Below are positions 1 to 7,705 of a stretch of DNA of 64,000 bases, in pieces (the first letter of the stretch is position 1; each line of letters begins with the position of its first letter). The position numbers and the translations under genes are program-made. Below the pieces are notes generated by a model. It saw only the letters and a list, made by a program, of their open reading frames with translations. It was not told where the DNA came from and did no database searches. This DNA comes from an uncultured Fodinibius sp. (lineage in GTDB: Bacteria; Bacteroidota; Rhodothermia; Balneolales; Balneolaceae), in NCBI GenBank assembly GCA_913056235.1, contig CAJXMW010000001.1:248001-312000 (forward strand), written 5' to 3'.

Positions 1-90
1 TTTCTCTAAATCGTTTTGCACCATAGGTTTTTTTGAGTAAAATTAACTTACGGGCATAAAAATTTATCTAATTCATTAAAAATAACAGCC

Positions 91-609
91 ATGAAACAAA
101 TAGGTATTTTTCTAATCACATCCATCATTGCCATTAGCTTATTGAATGCATGTGGACCCAGTGAAGAAGAAATTAAACAGAGAGAACAGGCGCGGCAGGA
201 CTCTCTTGAGAAAGTTCGGCAGCAGCGCATGGAACAGCAACGACAAGACAGTATTCAACAGGCCCGCCAGGATAGTATCGAAGCTGCCAAGAAACGCGAG
301 CGTGAGCGCAACAATATTGAGTATGCCAGTGATGGTGCTTTTTCAGTTCAGGTAGGATCATGGAGATCAAGCGATAAAGCACAAAAACAGGCTCAGGAAT
401 GGAAAAACCGGGGCTACGAACATGCATATGTTGTGAAGTACGGTAAGGTCGAAACTGGGAATATTTGGTTTCGCATTCGTCTGGGGCAGGTAGCTACCAT
501 GGATATGGCCAAGAAACTGCAAGAGAAGATAATGCGTAAACACAACGAAAAAGGATGGATTACTAACACCAAGGCCGATACTGTTAAAGTTATGAAGCCC
601 GAAGACTAA
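91..609 (+). CDS. SPOR-domain lipoprotein
   Basis: The protein has 172 residues and begins with a lipoprotein signal peptide ending in LLNAC (Cys21), so it is probably anchored to a membrane in the periplasm. Residues about 23-75 are a charged, Gln/Arg/Glu-rich stretch with repeated QDSI/QDSL motifs, likely a helical linker. Residues about 84-157 (from AFSVQVGSW to RKHNEKGWI) match a SPOR domain, which binds denuded septal peptidoglycan in other bacteria. I infer a cell-division or wall-associated role; the partner is not visible. It stands alone and is followed by a good terminator at 631-664. Confidence 0.85.
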   Translation: MKQIGIFLITSIIAISLLNACGPSEEEIKQREQARQDSLEKVRQQRMEQQRQDSIQQARQDSIEAAKKRERERNNIEYASDGAFSVQVGSWRSSDKAQKQAQEWKNRGYEHAYVVKYGKVETGNIWFRIRLGQVATMDMAKKLQEKIMRKHNEKGWITNTKADTVKVMKPED

Positions 610-630
610 ATGATTTTCTATTAAACACGG

Positions 631-664
631 AAGCACCGTGGGTAAAACCGCGGTGCTTTTTTGT
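631..664 (+). terminator. Rho-independent terminator after the SPOR gene
   Basis: The perfect 8-bp arms AAGCACCG (631-638) and CGGTGCTT (651-658) enclose a 12-nt loop and run into a T-rich tract. The hairpin lies 21 nt after the SPOR stop codon. Confidence 0.85.
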
Positions 665-707
665 TTTCATCTCCTTTCTACTAAAGGAACTATTACCACC
701 TGTATCC

Positions 708-1634
708 ATGAGTTCTTTCCCTGACATACCAGACAATCCTTCAAAATTAGACACCTATCTAGCTGAACGGGAGTCGACCTATAAACTAAAAGAAGGGACC
801 GAGGCAAAGATAATCTGGCACTCACAGGACGGCCCTTCCCAAACGGAGTATGCGATCGTATACTTACACGGCTTTCGCGCCTCCCATCCTGAGGGTGACC
901 CGGTACACCGGACCATTGCTGAGAAGTTTGGCTACAACCTGTTCTTAAGTCGAATGCAAGAACACGGTATAGAGGCTCAGTATCCCCTGCTGGACCTGAC
1001 TGTAGAAAAGCTGTTGCAATCTGCGCGATTTGCCTTTGAGATCGGCAAGCGTATCGGTAAAAAAGTGATCGTAATGGGCACCTCCACCGGTGGTTCGCTG
1101 GCGCTCTGGCTCGCTTCTCAACCGGCTTTTGCAAAACATATTTCATCTCTCGTCCTATATTCACCGCTCATCAGGTTTCACGGGATTAAAGAACATCTAC
1201 TAACGAATGCAGCAACTCGGAGTCTACTTCAACTTGTGCCCGGCAAGAAATACCTGATCAAAACCAAAGGCATGACCTACGCAGAAGAGCGAATTTGGAA
1301 CAGAAACTACGCCTTACAGGGCGCCCTCCAACTGGGATCTTTTATTCAAAAATACATGAACGATTCGCTTTTCCGGAAGGTAGATCTACCCACTTTTATC
1401 GGATACTATTACAAAAATAGGAAACAACAAGATACGGTGGTTTCGGTTTCCGCAATCAAAAAAATGGCTGAAATCCTTGACTCTCGCACAGAATTAGCAC
1501 AAACCATGAACTTTACCGAGGCAAAAAGCCACGTGATTTGCAGTTCATTATTATCAAACGCTGTCTCCGATGTTATTGATAACACAGAACGTTTTCTGAA
1601 AAAGCTTGGCTCGCATACAACTAGAGAAAAATAG
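708..1634 (+). CDS. alpha/beta-hydrolase fold protein
   Basis: The protein has 308 residues and no signal peptide, so it is cytoplasmic. It shows the complete alpha/beta-hydrolase toolkit: an oxyanion-hole HGF at residues 54-56, the nucleophile elbow GTSTG with Ser126, a plausible catalytic Asp242 (QQDTVV) and His275 (KSHVI). The family includes esterases, lipases and acyl-transfer enzymes, and the substrate cannot be read from the sequence. It sits between two terminators (631-664 and 1756-1790), so it is probably monocistronic. Confidence 0.8.
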   Translation: MSSFPDIPDNPSKLDTYLAERESTYKLKEGTEAKIIWHSQDGPSQTEYAIVYLHGFRASHPEGDPVHRTIAEKFGYNLFLSRMQEHGIEAQYPLLDLTVEKLLQSARFAFEIGKRIGKKVIVMGTSTGGSLALWLASQPAFAKHISSLVLYSPLIRFHGIKEHLLTNAATRSLLQLVPGKKYLIKTKGMTYAEERIWNRNYALQGALQLGSFIQKYMNDSLFRKVDLPTFIGYYYKNRKQQDTVVSVSAIKKMAEILDSRTELAQTMNFTEAKSHVICSSLLSNAVSDVIDNTERFLKKLGSHTTREK

Positions 1635-1974
1635 TTAATTATTGCATTGTCAAATATTAGAACACCCAAAAACTTACCACAATTCTTGTGCAGAAGGCTC
1701 TATTTAATGTATATTTAAAAGCGCTCAAGTAGCGTCTCTCTTGATGAATAGTCAGGGCCTCACACCTGATACGTGTGAGGCCTTATTTTTTTGAATCCTT
1801 TCTCCTTTCCTTGCGTAAGCCTTTATTCTAAGGCATGATCATTTTTCTCAACGGCTTCATATCACAAACTTAATTTAGGCGTCCGATCATTTTTGCGTAC
1901 CATGTTCATAAAATTTTTTATGTTTACAGGTTCATTTCATCCGGGAAAAGTTTTTTAACATCAAATCCGCAGCA
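1635..1974. other. 340-bp intergenic region with a strong terminator
   Basis: No coding region is visible. The one clear element is the terminator at 1756-1790. It lies about 120 nt after the hydrolase stop, so the 1640-1790 stretch is either a long 3' UTR or a short independent transcript. The rest (about 1800-1974) should hold the promoter of the STAS-led operon, but I cannot point to a convincing promoter motif. Confidence 0.5.
1756..1790 (+). terminator. strong Rho-independent terminator
   Basis: The perfect 10-bp arms GGCCTCACAC (1756-1765) and GTGTGAGGCC (1773-1782) surround a 7-nt loop and are followed by TTATTTTTTT. Confidence 0.88.
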
Positions 1975-2334
1975 ATGAAAAATTTTAAAATTAATCACAG
2001 GGAAGTTCAGTCGTACGATGTGCTTGAGCTAAGCGGTGAGCTGGACGCCCACACGGCTTCGCAACTAGAAAATTCGCTAAAAAATCTGATTGACCAAGAG
2101 AAGCATCAAATTATTGTCAATTGCGAAGACCTAGATTATATCGCCAGCGCTGGTCTTGGCGTCTTTATGGCCTATATCGAAGATGTCCGCTCACTAGGTG
2201 GAGATATCAAACTGACGAACATGAACGAGAAGGTCTACAATGTTTTTGACTTGCTTGGTTTTCCGACGCTCTATGATATTCTGCAGCACGAATCTGAAGC
2301 CATTGAAAAGTTTGAAAACGACGAAACTGAATAG
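1975..2334 (+). CDS. STAS-domain anti-sigma factor antagonist
   Basis: This 119-residue cytoplasmic protein is a single STAS domain of the SpoIIAA/RsbV type. The motif DYIASAGLGVF contains Ser58, the position a cognate kinase phosphorylates in this family. When dephosphorylated, such proteins bind the anti-sigma kinase and free its target. The gene leads a compact operon with an RsbW-like kinase 8 nt downstream and a PP2C phosphatase after that, so all three partner-switching roles are present. No target sigma factor is adjacent, so the regulated output is unknown. Confidence 0.9.
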   Translation: MKNFKINHREVQSYDVLELSGELDAHTASQLENSLKNLIDQEKHQIIVNCEDLDYIASAGLGVFMAYIEDVRSLGGDIKLTNMNEKVYNVFDLLGFPTLYDILQHESEAIEKFENDETE

Positions 2335-2342
2335 CAAACGCT

Positions 2343-2765
2343 TTGTCAAAATCAACTACTACATATAGTATCTCGGTTCAGGCTTCTACGAAGCACTTGG
2401 CTGAAGTACGCGATTTTGTTGCCAAGCATGCTTCTGATTTTGGCTTTAAGAAGCAAGACGTAGCTGATATCCGGTTGGCGGTTGACGAGGCATATACCAA
2501 TATCATCAAGCACGCATACAAAAATGATGATCACAAATCGGTTGATATTGAACTGGGATACAACAGCAAAGAATTTTGGATCTCTCTGCTTGATACCGGA
2601 GATGCCTTCGATCCCAAAAACTACAGTAAGCCCGATGTCCGCCAGAAGATTAAAGAAAAAAAACGAGGCGGCGTGGGCGTTTATCTGATCAAGAAGCTAA
2701 TGGACGATGTGGAGTACCACAAAGAAGGACCGGTAAACGAAATTCGGATGACCAAAAAAAAGTAA
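2343..2765 (+). CDS. RsbW-like anti-sigma factor / serine kinase
   Basis: This 140-residue protein has a GHKL-type (HATPase_c_2) ATP-binding fold: an N-box in DEAYTNIIKHAYK, a G1-like LLDTGDAFDP, and a glycine loop RGGVGVYLIKKL. The family phosphorylates the STAS antagonist and sequesters a sigma factor or another target. The start is a TTG at 2343: an in-frame TGA at 2328-2330 excludes an upstream start and no ATG follows before the conserved domain. The sequence AACGCTTTG around this start recurs at the next gene. Coupled translation with both neighbours is likely. Confidence 0.87.
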   Translation: MSKSTTTYSISVQASTKHLAEVRDFVAKHASDFGFKKQDVADIRLAVDEAYTNIIKHAYKNDDHKSVDIELGYNSKEFWISLLDTGDAFDPKNYSKPDVRQKIKEKKRGGVGVYLIKKLMDDVEYHKEGPVNEIRMTKKK

Positions 2766-2769
2766 CGCT

Positions 2770-4503
2770 TTGAGCAGCTCTTCCCCCCAACAAGATGATC
2801 GCCATTCCCGTTTTGAGCTCAAGACCGTGCTCGAAACCTCTCGGATGCTTATTGAGTCACAAGACATGGATTTTGTGCTCAACAACCTGCTGCTTATTAC
2901 CATGGGCAAGCTGATGGTTAGCAGGGGAATGATCCTAATCTACCAACCGGGTAGCGAAAAATACTTGGTTTCCAAGTCAAAGGGGCGCAAAGCCCCGGAC
3001 GAAGGCACTCATCTGTCGTTCGAATGGGATCAAGAAGTCAAAGAGCAGTCGGTCATTCAGTGCGGCATTGATGATTTTGAAATGCCGGAACTGATTGATG
3101 GCGACCCGCACTGCACCTTTTTTAACCTGCGCACAAGTAACAACCACATCGGCTTTCTGGTGCTTGGATCCAAGGGAAACAAACAGGCTCTCAGCGAGCA
3201 TGAGATCGAATTTGTTGAAAGCCTTTCCATCATTTCATCAGTAGCTATTGCCAACTCCCGGATGTTTAGTGAGCTCCGGCGCATCAACCGGATGCTCGAC
3301 CGCAAAGTATATGAGCTGAATACCCTGTTCGATCTCAGCAAAGACTTCAATATCATGGTGGATCGCGATGAGATCGTTCGGATCTTTAAGTTTGCCATGC
3401 TGGGACAGATGCTCATCCGAAAGTTCTTTTTTGTGATGGAAAATGAGGGTAAACGGGAATTTTTGGCTACGAGCGGTATCAAAGGACAGCTCTCGCAGGA
3501 AAGCCTTGATATCCTTTTTGGACTGGAAGATGATCTCTATGAAGTGGATAACGAGCTGGCCGAAAAGATCCCGTTTTTGAAGAAAAACGAGATTAAAGCC
3601 TTAATTGGCCTGCAATTTCAAAGCGAAAAAATTGCGCTCGTCGGAGTGGGCGCCCGAGCCAATGAAGAAACCTACTCCGAATCGGATTATAACTTTCTGC
3701 GATCGCTGGGCAATCTGGCCGTGCTGTCAATCCAGAAGACATACCTGCTTGAAGAGCGTATCGAAAAAGAGCGCATGGAGGAAGAGCTCAATATTGCCAA
3801 AGATATCCAGAAGGGACTGCTGCCCGATCCCATCCCGCAGTGCGACAAGCTCGATATTGCGGCCGAAAACATTTCATCATACCAGGTTGGCGGGGATTAT
3901 TTCGATATCCTGGAAACCCCAGACCAGCACCTGCTCTTTGCCATTGGCGATGTAACAGGCAAGGGTATTCCTGCAGCGCTGCTGATGGCCAACCTCCAGG
4001 CTATGTTGCATGTACTGCTGCCGGTCGATATCTCCCTGAGTGAGGCTTCGGGGCAGGTCAATGACATCATCTATCAAAATACACCGAGCGACAAGTTTAT
4101 CACCTTTTTCTGGGGTATTTTTAATCCTGACAATTCAGAATTTCGATTCGTCAATGCCGGCCATAACAACCCTATCCTGCTCCGTAAAAATGAAGAGCAG
4201 GTGGAAGAGCTTACCGAGGGAGGCTTAATCCTTGGTGCTATGCCCACGATGAATCCGTATGAAGAACAAAAAGTGACGCTAAACAGCGGCGATTTGCTGG
4301 TGTTCTATACTGATGGTGTCACGGAATCGATGAATGAAGATGAGACCGAGGAGTTCGGTGAAGAACGGCTTCTTGACTGCATTAAAGCCAATCGAGAGCA
4401 GTCGGCCGAGGAAATTCAGGATGCCATTATTACAGCTGTTCAAGAGTTTTCGCACGACGTGCAATACGACGACATCACGCTGATCATCATCAAAGTCAAT
4501 TAA
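2770..4503 (+). CDS. GAF-domain PP2C-type serine phosphatase (RsbU/RsbP-like)
   Basis: The protein has 577 residues. Two GAF-like sensory regions occupy about 14-165 and 185-325, a helical linker with LEERIEKERMEEELNIAKDIQ follows (about 327-347), and a SpoIIE/PP2C phosphatase domain takes the C-terminus (about 360-577). Metal-binding motifs are visible: VGGDYFDI (Asp376), IGDVTGKG (Asp394), NAGHNNP, YTDGVTE and the terminal YDDIT. The predicted role is to dephosphorylate the STAS antagonist at 1975-2334 in response to an unknown signal. The start is TTG at 2770, 4 nt after the kinase stop. The 3' end overlaps the convergent transglycosylase gene by 8 bp. Confidence 0.9.
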   Translation: MSSSSPQQDDRHSRFELKTVLETSRMLIESQDMDFVLNNLLLITMGKLMVSRGMILIYQPGSEKYLVSKSKGRKAPDEGTHLSFEWDQEVKEQSVIQCGIDDFEMPELIDGDPHCTFFNLRTSNNHIGFLVLGSKGNKQALSEHEIEFVESLSIISSVAIANSRMFSELRRINRMLDRKVYELNTLFDLSKDFNIMVDRDEIVRIFKFAMLGQMLIRKFFFVMENEGKREFLATSGIKGQLSQESLDILFGLEDDLYEVDNELAEKIPFLKKNEIKALIGLQFQSEKIALVGVGARANEETYSESDYNFLRSLGNLAVLSIQKTYLLEERIEKERMEEELNIAKDIQKGLLPDPIPQCDKLDIAAENISSYQVGGDYFDILETPDQHLLFAIGDVTGKGIPAALLMANLQAMLHVLLPVDISLSEASGQVNDIIYQNTPSDKFITFFWGIFNPDNSEFRFVNAGHNNPILLRKNEEQVEELTEGGLILGAMPTMNPYEEQKVTLNSGDLLVFYTDGVTESMNEDETEEFGEERLLDCIKANREQSAEEIQDAIITAVQEFSHDVQYDDITLIIIKVN

Positions 4504-6034
4504 ACAAGCCTATCACGCCGGGACCTGTCCCCGTCCCCGCCTTGTCGTCCCACTCCGACATCGTGAGAATGCTCTCGTAGGTTTTATATCGATTTTTGAT
4601 CTCCTGCACGTATCGAACGGTTTCAATCCCGCGACAAAAACCATAACGGGCATCTTTATAGTATTTTCTATGCATCAGTTTCAGAAGTGCATCCGCCGCA
4701 TTTTCCCACTTATTGGGATTCTTGTTTTGATCAATAGCCAGCCGCCGGGCATCCGCAATATGTCCGGGGCCGGCGTTGTATGCTGCCAGCGCAAATGACC
4801 ATTTGTCGGTACTGTCCATATAAGAATAATGGCGCAAATGCTTCTTAATAATGCGTATGCCTTCGCGGATATTGGTGCGTACGTCGTAGAGCTTTTCCTT
4901 ATCGGAGACCTCCGAAAAGCGGGGCAAAACCTGCATCAATCCCACAGCTCCCGCCCAACTTTTTGAATTCGGATTAAACTTGGTCTCCTGTGCTGCAATG
5001 GAGGCAATAAGTAGCCAGTCTACACCAGCCGAGTCGGCCACTTGTTTAATCAAATCGTCGTAGGGCGAAATTACACCGGATTTACTCTTTTGGGTCTCCG
5101 GATTATAGTACTCGGCAATCTGTGGTCCTTCTTCAAAATATCGCTTACGCAGAATATTCAAGAATGTAGAACGCTTGGGATCTTCGCCGGCTTTGCCAAA
5201 GCGGAAATGATCGTACAAAAATCGATTCAGCTCTGTTTCCAGGGCCTTCGAATTCTCGCGGATAGCCCAGGCAATGGTATCATTTTCAGCAATGGTTGGC
5301 CCGCGCTGCAAACCCTGCATATACTTGTTAGAGGCCTGAAAGATGTTGTTATCTGCAACCGTGGCTGAGTAGTTATCACTTGATATTTCGAACAGCAAAG
5401 ATTCAGTATCCTTGGTGTTGGGTACAAGGTGAATAGCCAGGTTCAGCCCCTCTTTCTGCAAATCCTGTAGGCGATAATAATAAGAACTGTTGCGGCGCAC
5501 GGTTATGGGAATACCGCGTTCGGCCACTTCTTGGATGGTCTGCGGAGGATCCTCAATATCCTCTGAAAATACCAGTACCTGGTCTACAATATTATATGGA
5601 CGTGTAAAATTAACGTACTTTTTACGCTCTTCGGTTGCAGTATAATTGGCGGCAATCAGGTCGCCTTTGCCGCTGTTCAGCAGATCGTAGGGATTTTCGT
5701 TGGGACCAATAATGACAACTTCTAACGCCAAGTCATGCTTTTTGGCAAACTTGTTGACAAGCTCATATTCAAACCCCCACTCAATACCTTGATGCAAAAA
5801 GTAAGTGTTAGAGCTGTAACGGGTAATCATGCGAAGCGTGCCACTGCGCTTGATATCATCGAAATCGCGATCAATCGGCTCTTCAACCGAAACCTGGAGT
5901 TTTTTCTCGGATTTCTGATCCGTTAACCCGTCGATATCGGATTTGTTGATGCAAGAGACACATAGTAGGGATGCAGAAAGCATACCAATGGCTACAGCAT
6001 ACAACCTTGATTGAATTGTTGTGACTCTTTGCAT
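4496..6034 (-). CDS. mltF: MltF-type membrane-bound lytic murein transglycosylase
   Basis: The protein has 512 residues. A lipoprotein signal ends LLCVSC (Cys28), suggesting outer-membrane anchoring. Residues about 60-290 form a family-3 solute-binding domain, and about 325-500 an SLT lytic transglycosylase domain with the catalytic Glu350 in AAQETKFNP followed by GAVGLMQVLP and ALAAYNAGPGH. This order is that of MltF, in which the binding domain regulates cleavage of peptidoglycan glycan strands to 1,6-anhydroMurNAc ends. It is transcribed convergently with the PP2C gene and overlaps it by 8 bp. The adjacent genes do not indicate a specific wall process. Confidence 0.9.
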   Translation of the reverse strand: MQRVTTIQSRLYAVAIGMLSASLLCVSCINKSDIDGLTDQKSEKKLQVSVEEPIDRDFDDIKRSGTLRMITRYSSNTYFLHQGIEWGFEYELVNKFAKKHDLALEVVIIGPNENPYDLLNSGKGDLIAANYTATEERKKYVNFTRPYNIVDQVLVFSEDIEDPPQTIQEVAERGIPITVRRNSSYYYRLQDLQKEGLNLAIHLVPNTKDTESLLFEISSDNYSATVADNNIFQASNKYMQGLQRGPTIAENDTIAWAIRENSKALETELNRFLYDHFRFGKAGEDPKRSTFLNILRKRYFEEGPQIAEYYNPETQKSKSGVISPYDDLIKQVADSAGVDWLLIASIAAQETKFNPNSKSWAGAVGLMQVLPRFSEVSDKEKLYDVRTNIREGIRIIKKHLRHYSYMDSTDKWSFALAAYNAGPGHIADARRLAIDQNKNPNKWENAADALLKLMHRKYYKDARYGFCRGIETVRYVQEIKNRYKTYESILTMSEWDDKAGTGTGPGVIGLFN

Positions 6035-6327
6035 AGTGCATAAATTGGTTATCGGCAGATGAACCTATATGCAAACGATTATAGCCGGGTACATTTTATT
6101 TCGCGTCTCATCAAGATAGGTAAAATTCTTAAAAATACGCTAGCGACAAAATTTTCTAATATTCTTTAATTAATAATGGCTTTGGGCGTGATTCTCGGAC
6201 TTTGACAGGTATTTGGGCTTAATCGTTCACAAACTAAAGGTAAGCGTTTTCCTATCTATCTGTGCTAGAATCTTAAATAATAAACTAAATACTGGTATTG
6301 GCTAAAATCAATCCTACTTCCCAGGCT

Positions 6328-6399
6328 GCTTGAAGTGTCCACACTTCAAGCTATAAACAAGCTTAATAGTAATTGTTGGAAGCGTGGACACTTCCAACA
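6328..6399. repeat. pair of REP-like palindromes (GAAGYGT family)
   Basis: The first is a perfect palindrome with arms GCTTGAAGTGT (6328-6338) and ACACTTCAAGC (6341-6351). The second has arms TGTTGGAAGCGT (6374-6385) and ACACTTCCAACA (6388-6399) with one mismatch. Both share the core GAAG[T/C]GT..ACACTTC. Related sequences lie at 22447-22520. Confidence 0.7.
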
Positions 6400-6401
6400 G
6401 C

Positions 6402-6496
6402 GGGTATGATCTTTATCCGAGTTCTGGGGTTGAAGTCGGGTGAATGCTGGAGCCCCATATACTCATCAGATGACAAATCCAGTCATCCGATGAGGA
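6402..6496 (+). repeat. 95-nt interspersed repeat, copy A
   Basis: This aligns without gaps to copy B at 10927-11021 with about 11 mismatches by eye. The left half can fold as TTATCCGA..TCGGGTGAA and the right half as CATCAGATGAC..GTCATCCGATG with one G-T pair. Partial copies lie at 9413-9445 and, inverted, at 28178-28217. Confidence 0.8.
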
Positions 6497-6519
6497 AAAG
6501 TTTGCAAATCGCTCTGCGG

Positions 6520-7605
6520 CTATTCATTGAACGTGTAGCTAAAGATGCCCTGGTTGGTACCGAAGTACAGCACCTCCTGGCCACTCTCCATGACCGACAC
6601 TATGTCGTTTATTTGTATGCCGATCGGGCTATCCTGCCATTCGACCTGCTGCCAGCTATCGCCAAAATCCTGGCTGGCAGCAAAAAACAAGGTGCCGTCG
6701 GCATTTCGACCGCTGGCGTAGACAATTTCTGGATTATCGGCGCTGTGAGCAAACGTCCGTATATTGCTTCCACTTAAGACCGTTTCCCAATTTTGTCCGC
6801 TGTCGGTAGACTTGCGGATCTTGTTGGACTCTTTTACAGCACCGCCCAGCCCTATTAACACATGGTCTGAATTATCAGGATGGAGCAAAGCATCATAACA
6901 GGTTGCGTCGCCACCGTCGAGGGACTTGTCAAGCCGGGTCCAGCTTTCTCCGCCATCTTCGGACTTTGCAAGATATGGAGAAAAAATATTGGTTACGCCA
7001 CCTGTCCAAATTTGTTCAGGATGATAAGAGCTTAATGTTAAAAATTTTGGAGCAGCTCCTTCTTTAAAAGAAACTTCCCAAGTCTTTCCAAAATCTGTAG
7101 ACTTAATTACATAGCCCCTATACACATACAAATGATTAGTATCTCCAGCTTTTTCTATTTCAGAAATAGCAAAATTTTCAACCTCTTTAATAACTGTTGA
7201 GGAGTCTACTGACCAAGAGTTTTCACCGTCAATACTTCTGAAAAGCATAGGATTTTCAGAATTGAAATCATCATATTTTACAACTGCTAGCACTTCTCCA
7301 TTTTCAAGGAATGTAAGATCAATAACCTTAGCAGAATCGATTTGTAAACCCCTATCATTCCACTCAACATTGTTATTGGATTTCCTGAAAATACCTTTTG
7401 TAGTTCCAGCCCACACATTATTCGAATGTTTGTTCAGCGTTAAGGTGCTATCAGAAACTGCCCCTTTTTGGAATTGTCCTTGCGAAAAATCAATATCCGG
7501 GGAAGTGCTGCTAGAACAGCCCATACCAATCAAAAAACACACAATCAAGATTACCCAATGTTGATATAACATCGAGTCCGAACTCATAGAGTAACACATA
7601 AGCAA
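6520..7605 (-). CDS. secreted beta-propeller lipoprotein (sortilin/BNR/YCF48-like)
   Basis: The protein has 361 residues as the longest form. A signal region ends in LIGMGC, a lipobox, so it is an envelope lipoprotein. The true start is probably one of the later Mets (ATG at 7587 or 7572), which give a normal signal length. The body repeats motifs such as STDFGKTWEVS, SEDGGESWTRL, STDSGQNWETV and SQDFGDSWQQV, each a blade of a sortilin/BNR-type beta-propeller. Function is unknown; similar proteins bind ligands or wall components. The 5' half is more AT-rich than surrounding core genes, and repeat copy A lies just past its stop. Confidence 0.75.
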   Translation of the reverse strand: MLMCYSMSSDSMLYQHWVILIVCFLIGMGCSSSTSPDIDFSQGQFQKGAVSDSTLTLNKHSNNVWAGTTKGIFRKSNNNVEWNDRGLQIDSAKVIDLTFLENGEVLAVVKYDDFNSENPMLFRSIDGENSWSVDSSTVIKEVENFAISEIEKAGDTNHLYVYRGYVIKSTDFGKTWEVSFKEGAAPKFLTLSSYHPEQIWTGGVTNIFSPYLAKSEDGGESWTRLDKSLDGGDATCYDALLHPDNSDHVLIGLGGAVKESNKIRKSTDSGQNWETVLSGSNIRTFAHSADNPEIVYASGRNADGTLFFAASQDFGDSWQQVEWQDSPIGIQINDIVSVMESGQEVLYFGTNQGIFSYTFNE

Positions 7606-7705
7606 CAGGTTATTTTGATATGATGGGTTAAATTCTATATGCTTCTGAAGGTGCTATTTATCTAGTGATATCTAAATATTCTATATAATCAAAAGAGGAG
7701 AAATC

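Larger units (their letters stand above)
6035..6519. other. 485-bp intergenic region holding repeats
   Basis: I see no gene here. From left to right it holds about 250 bp of AT-rich sequence (mltF promoter side), then two tandem hairpins (6328-6399), then copy A of the 95-nt repeat (6402-6496), which ends 24 bp from the stop of the propeller lipoprotein. Confidence 0.6.
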
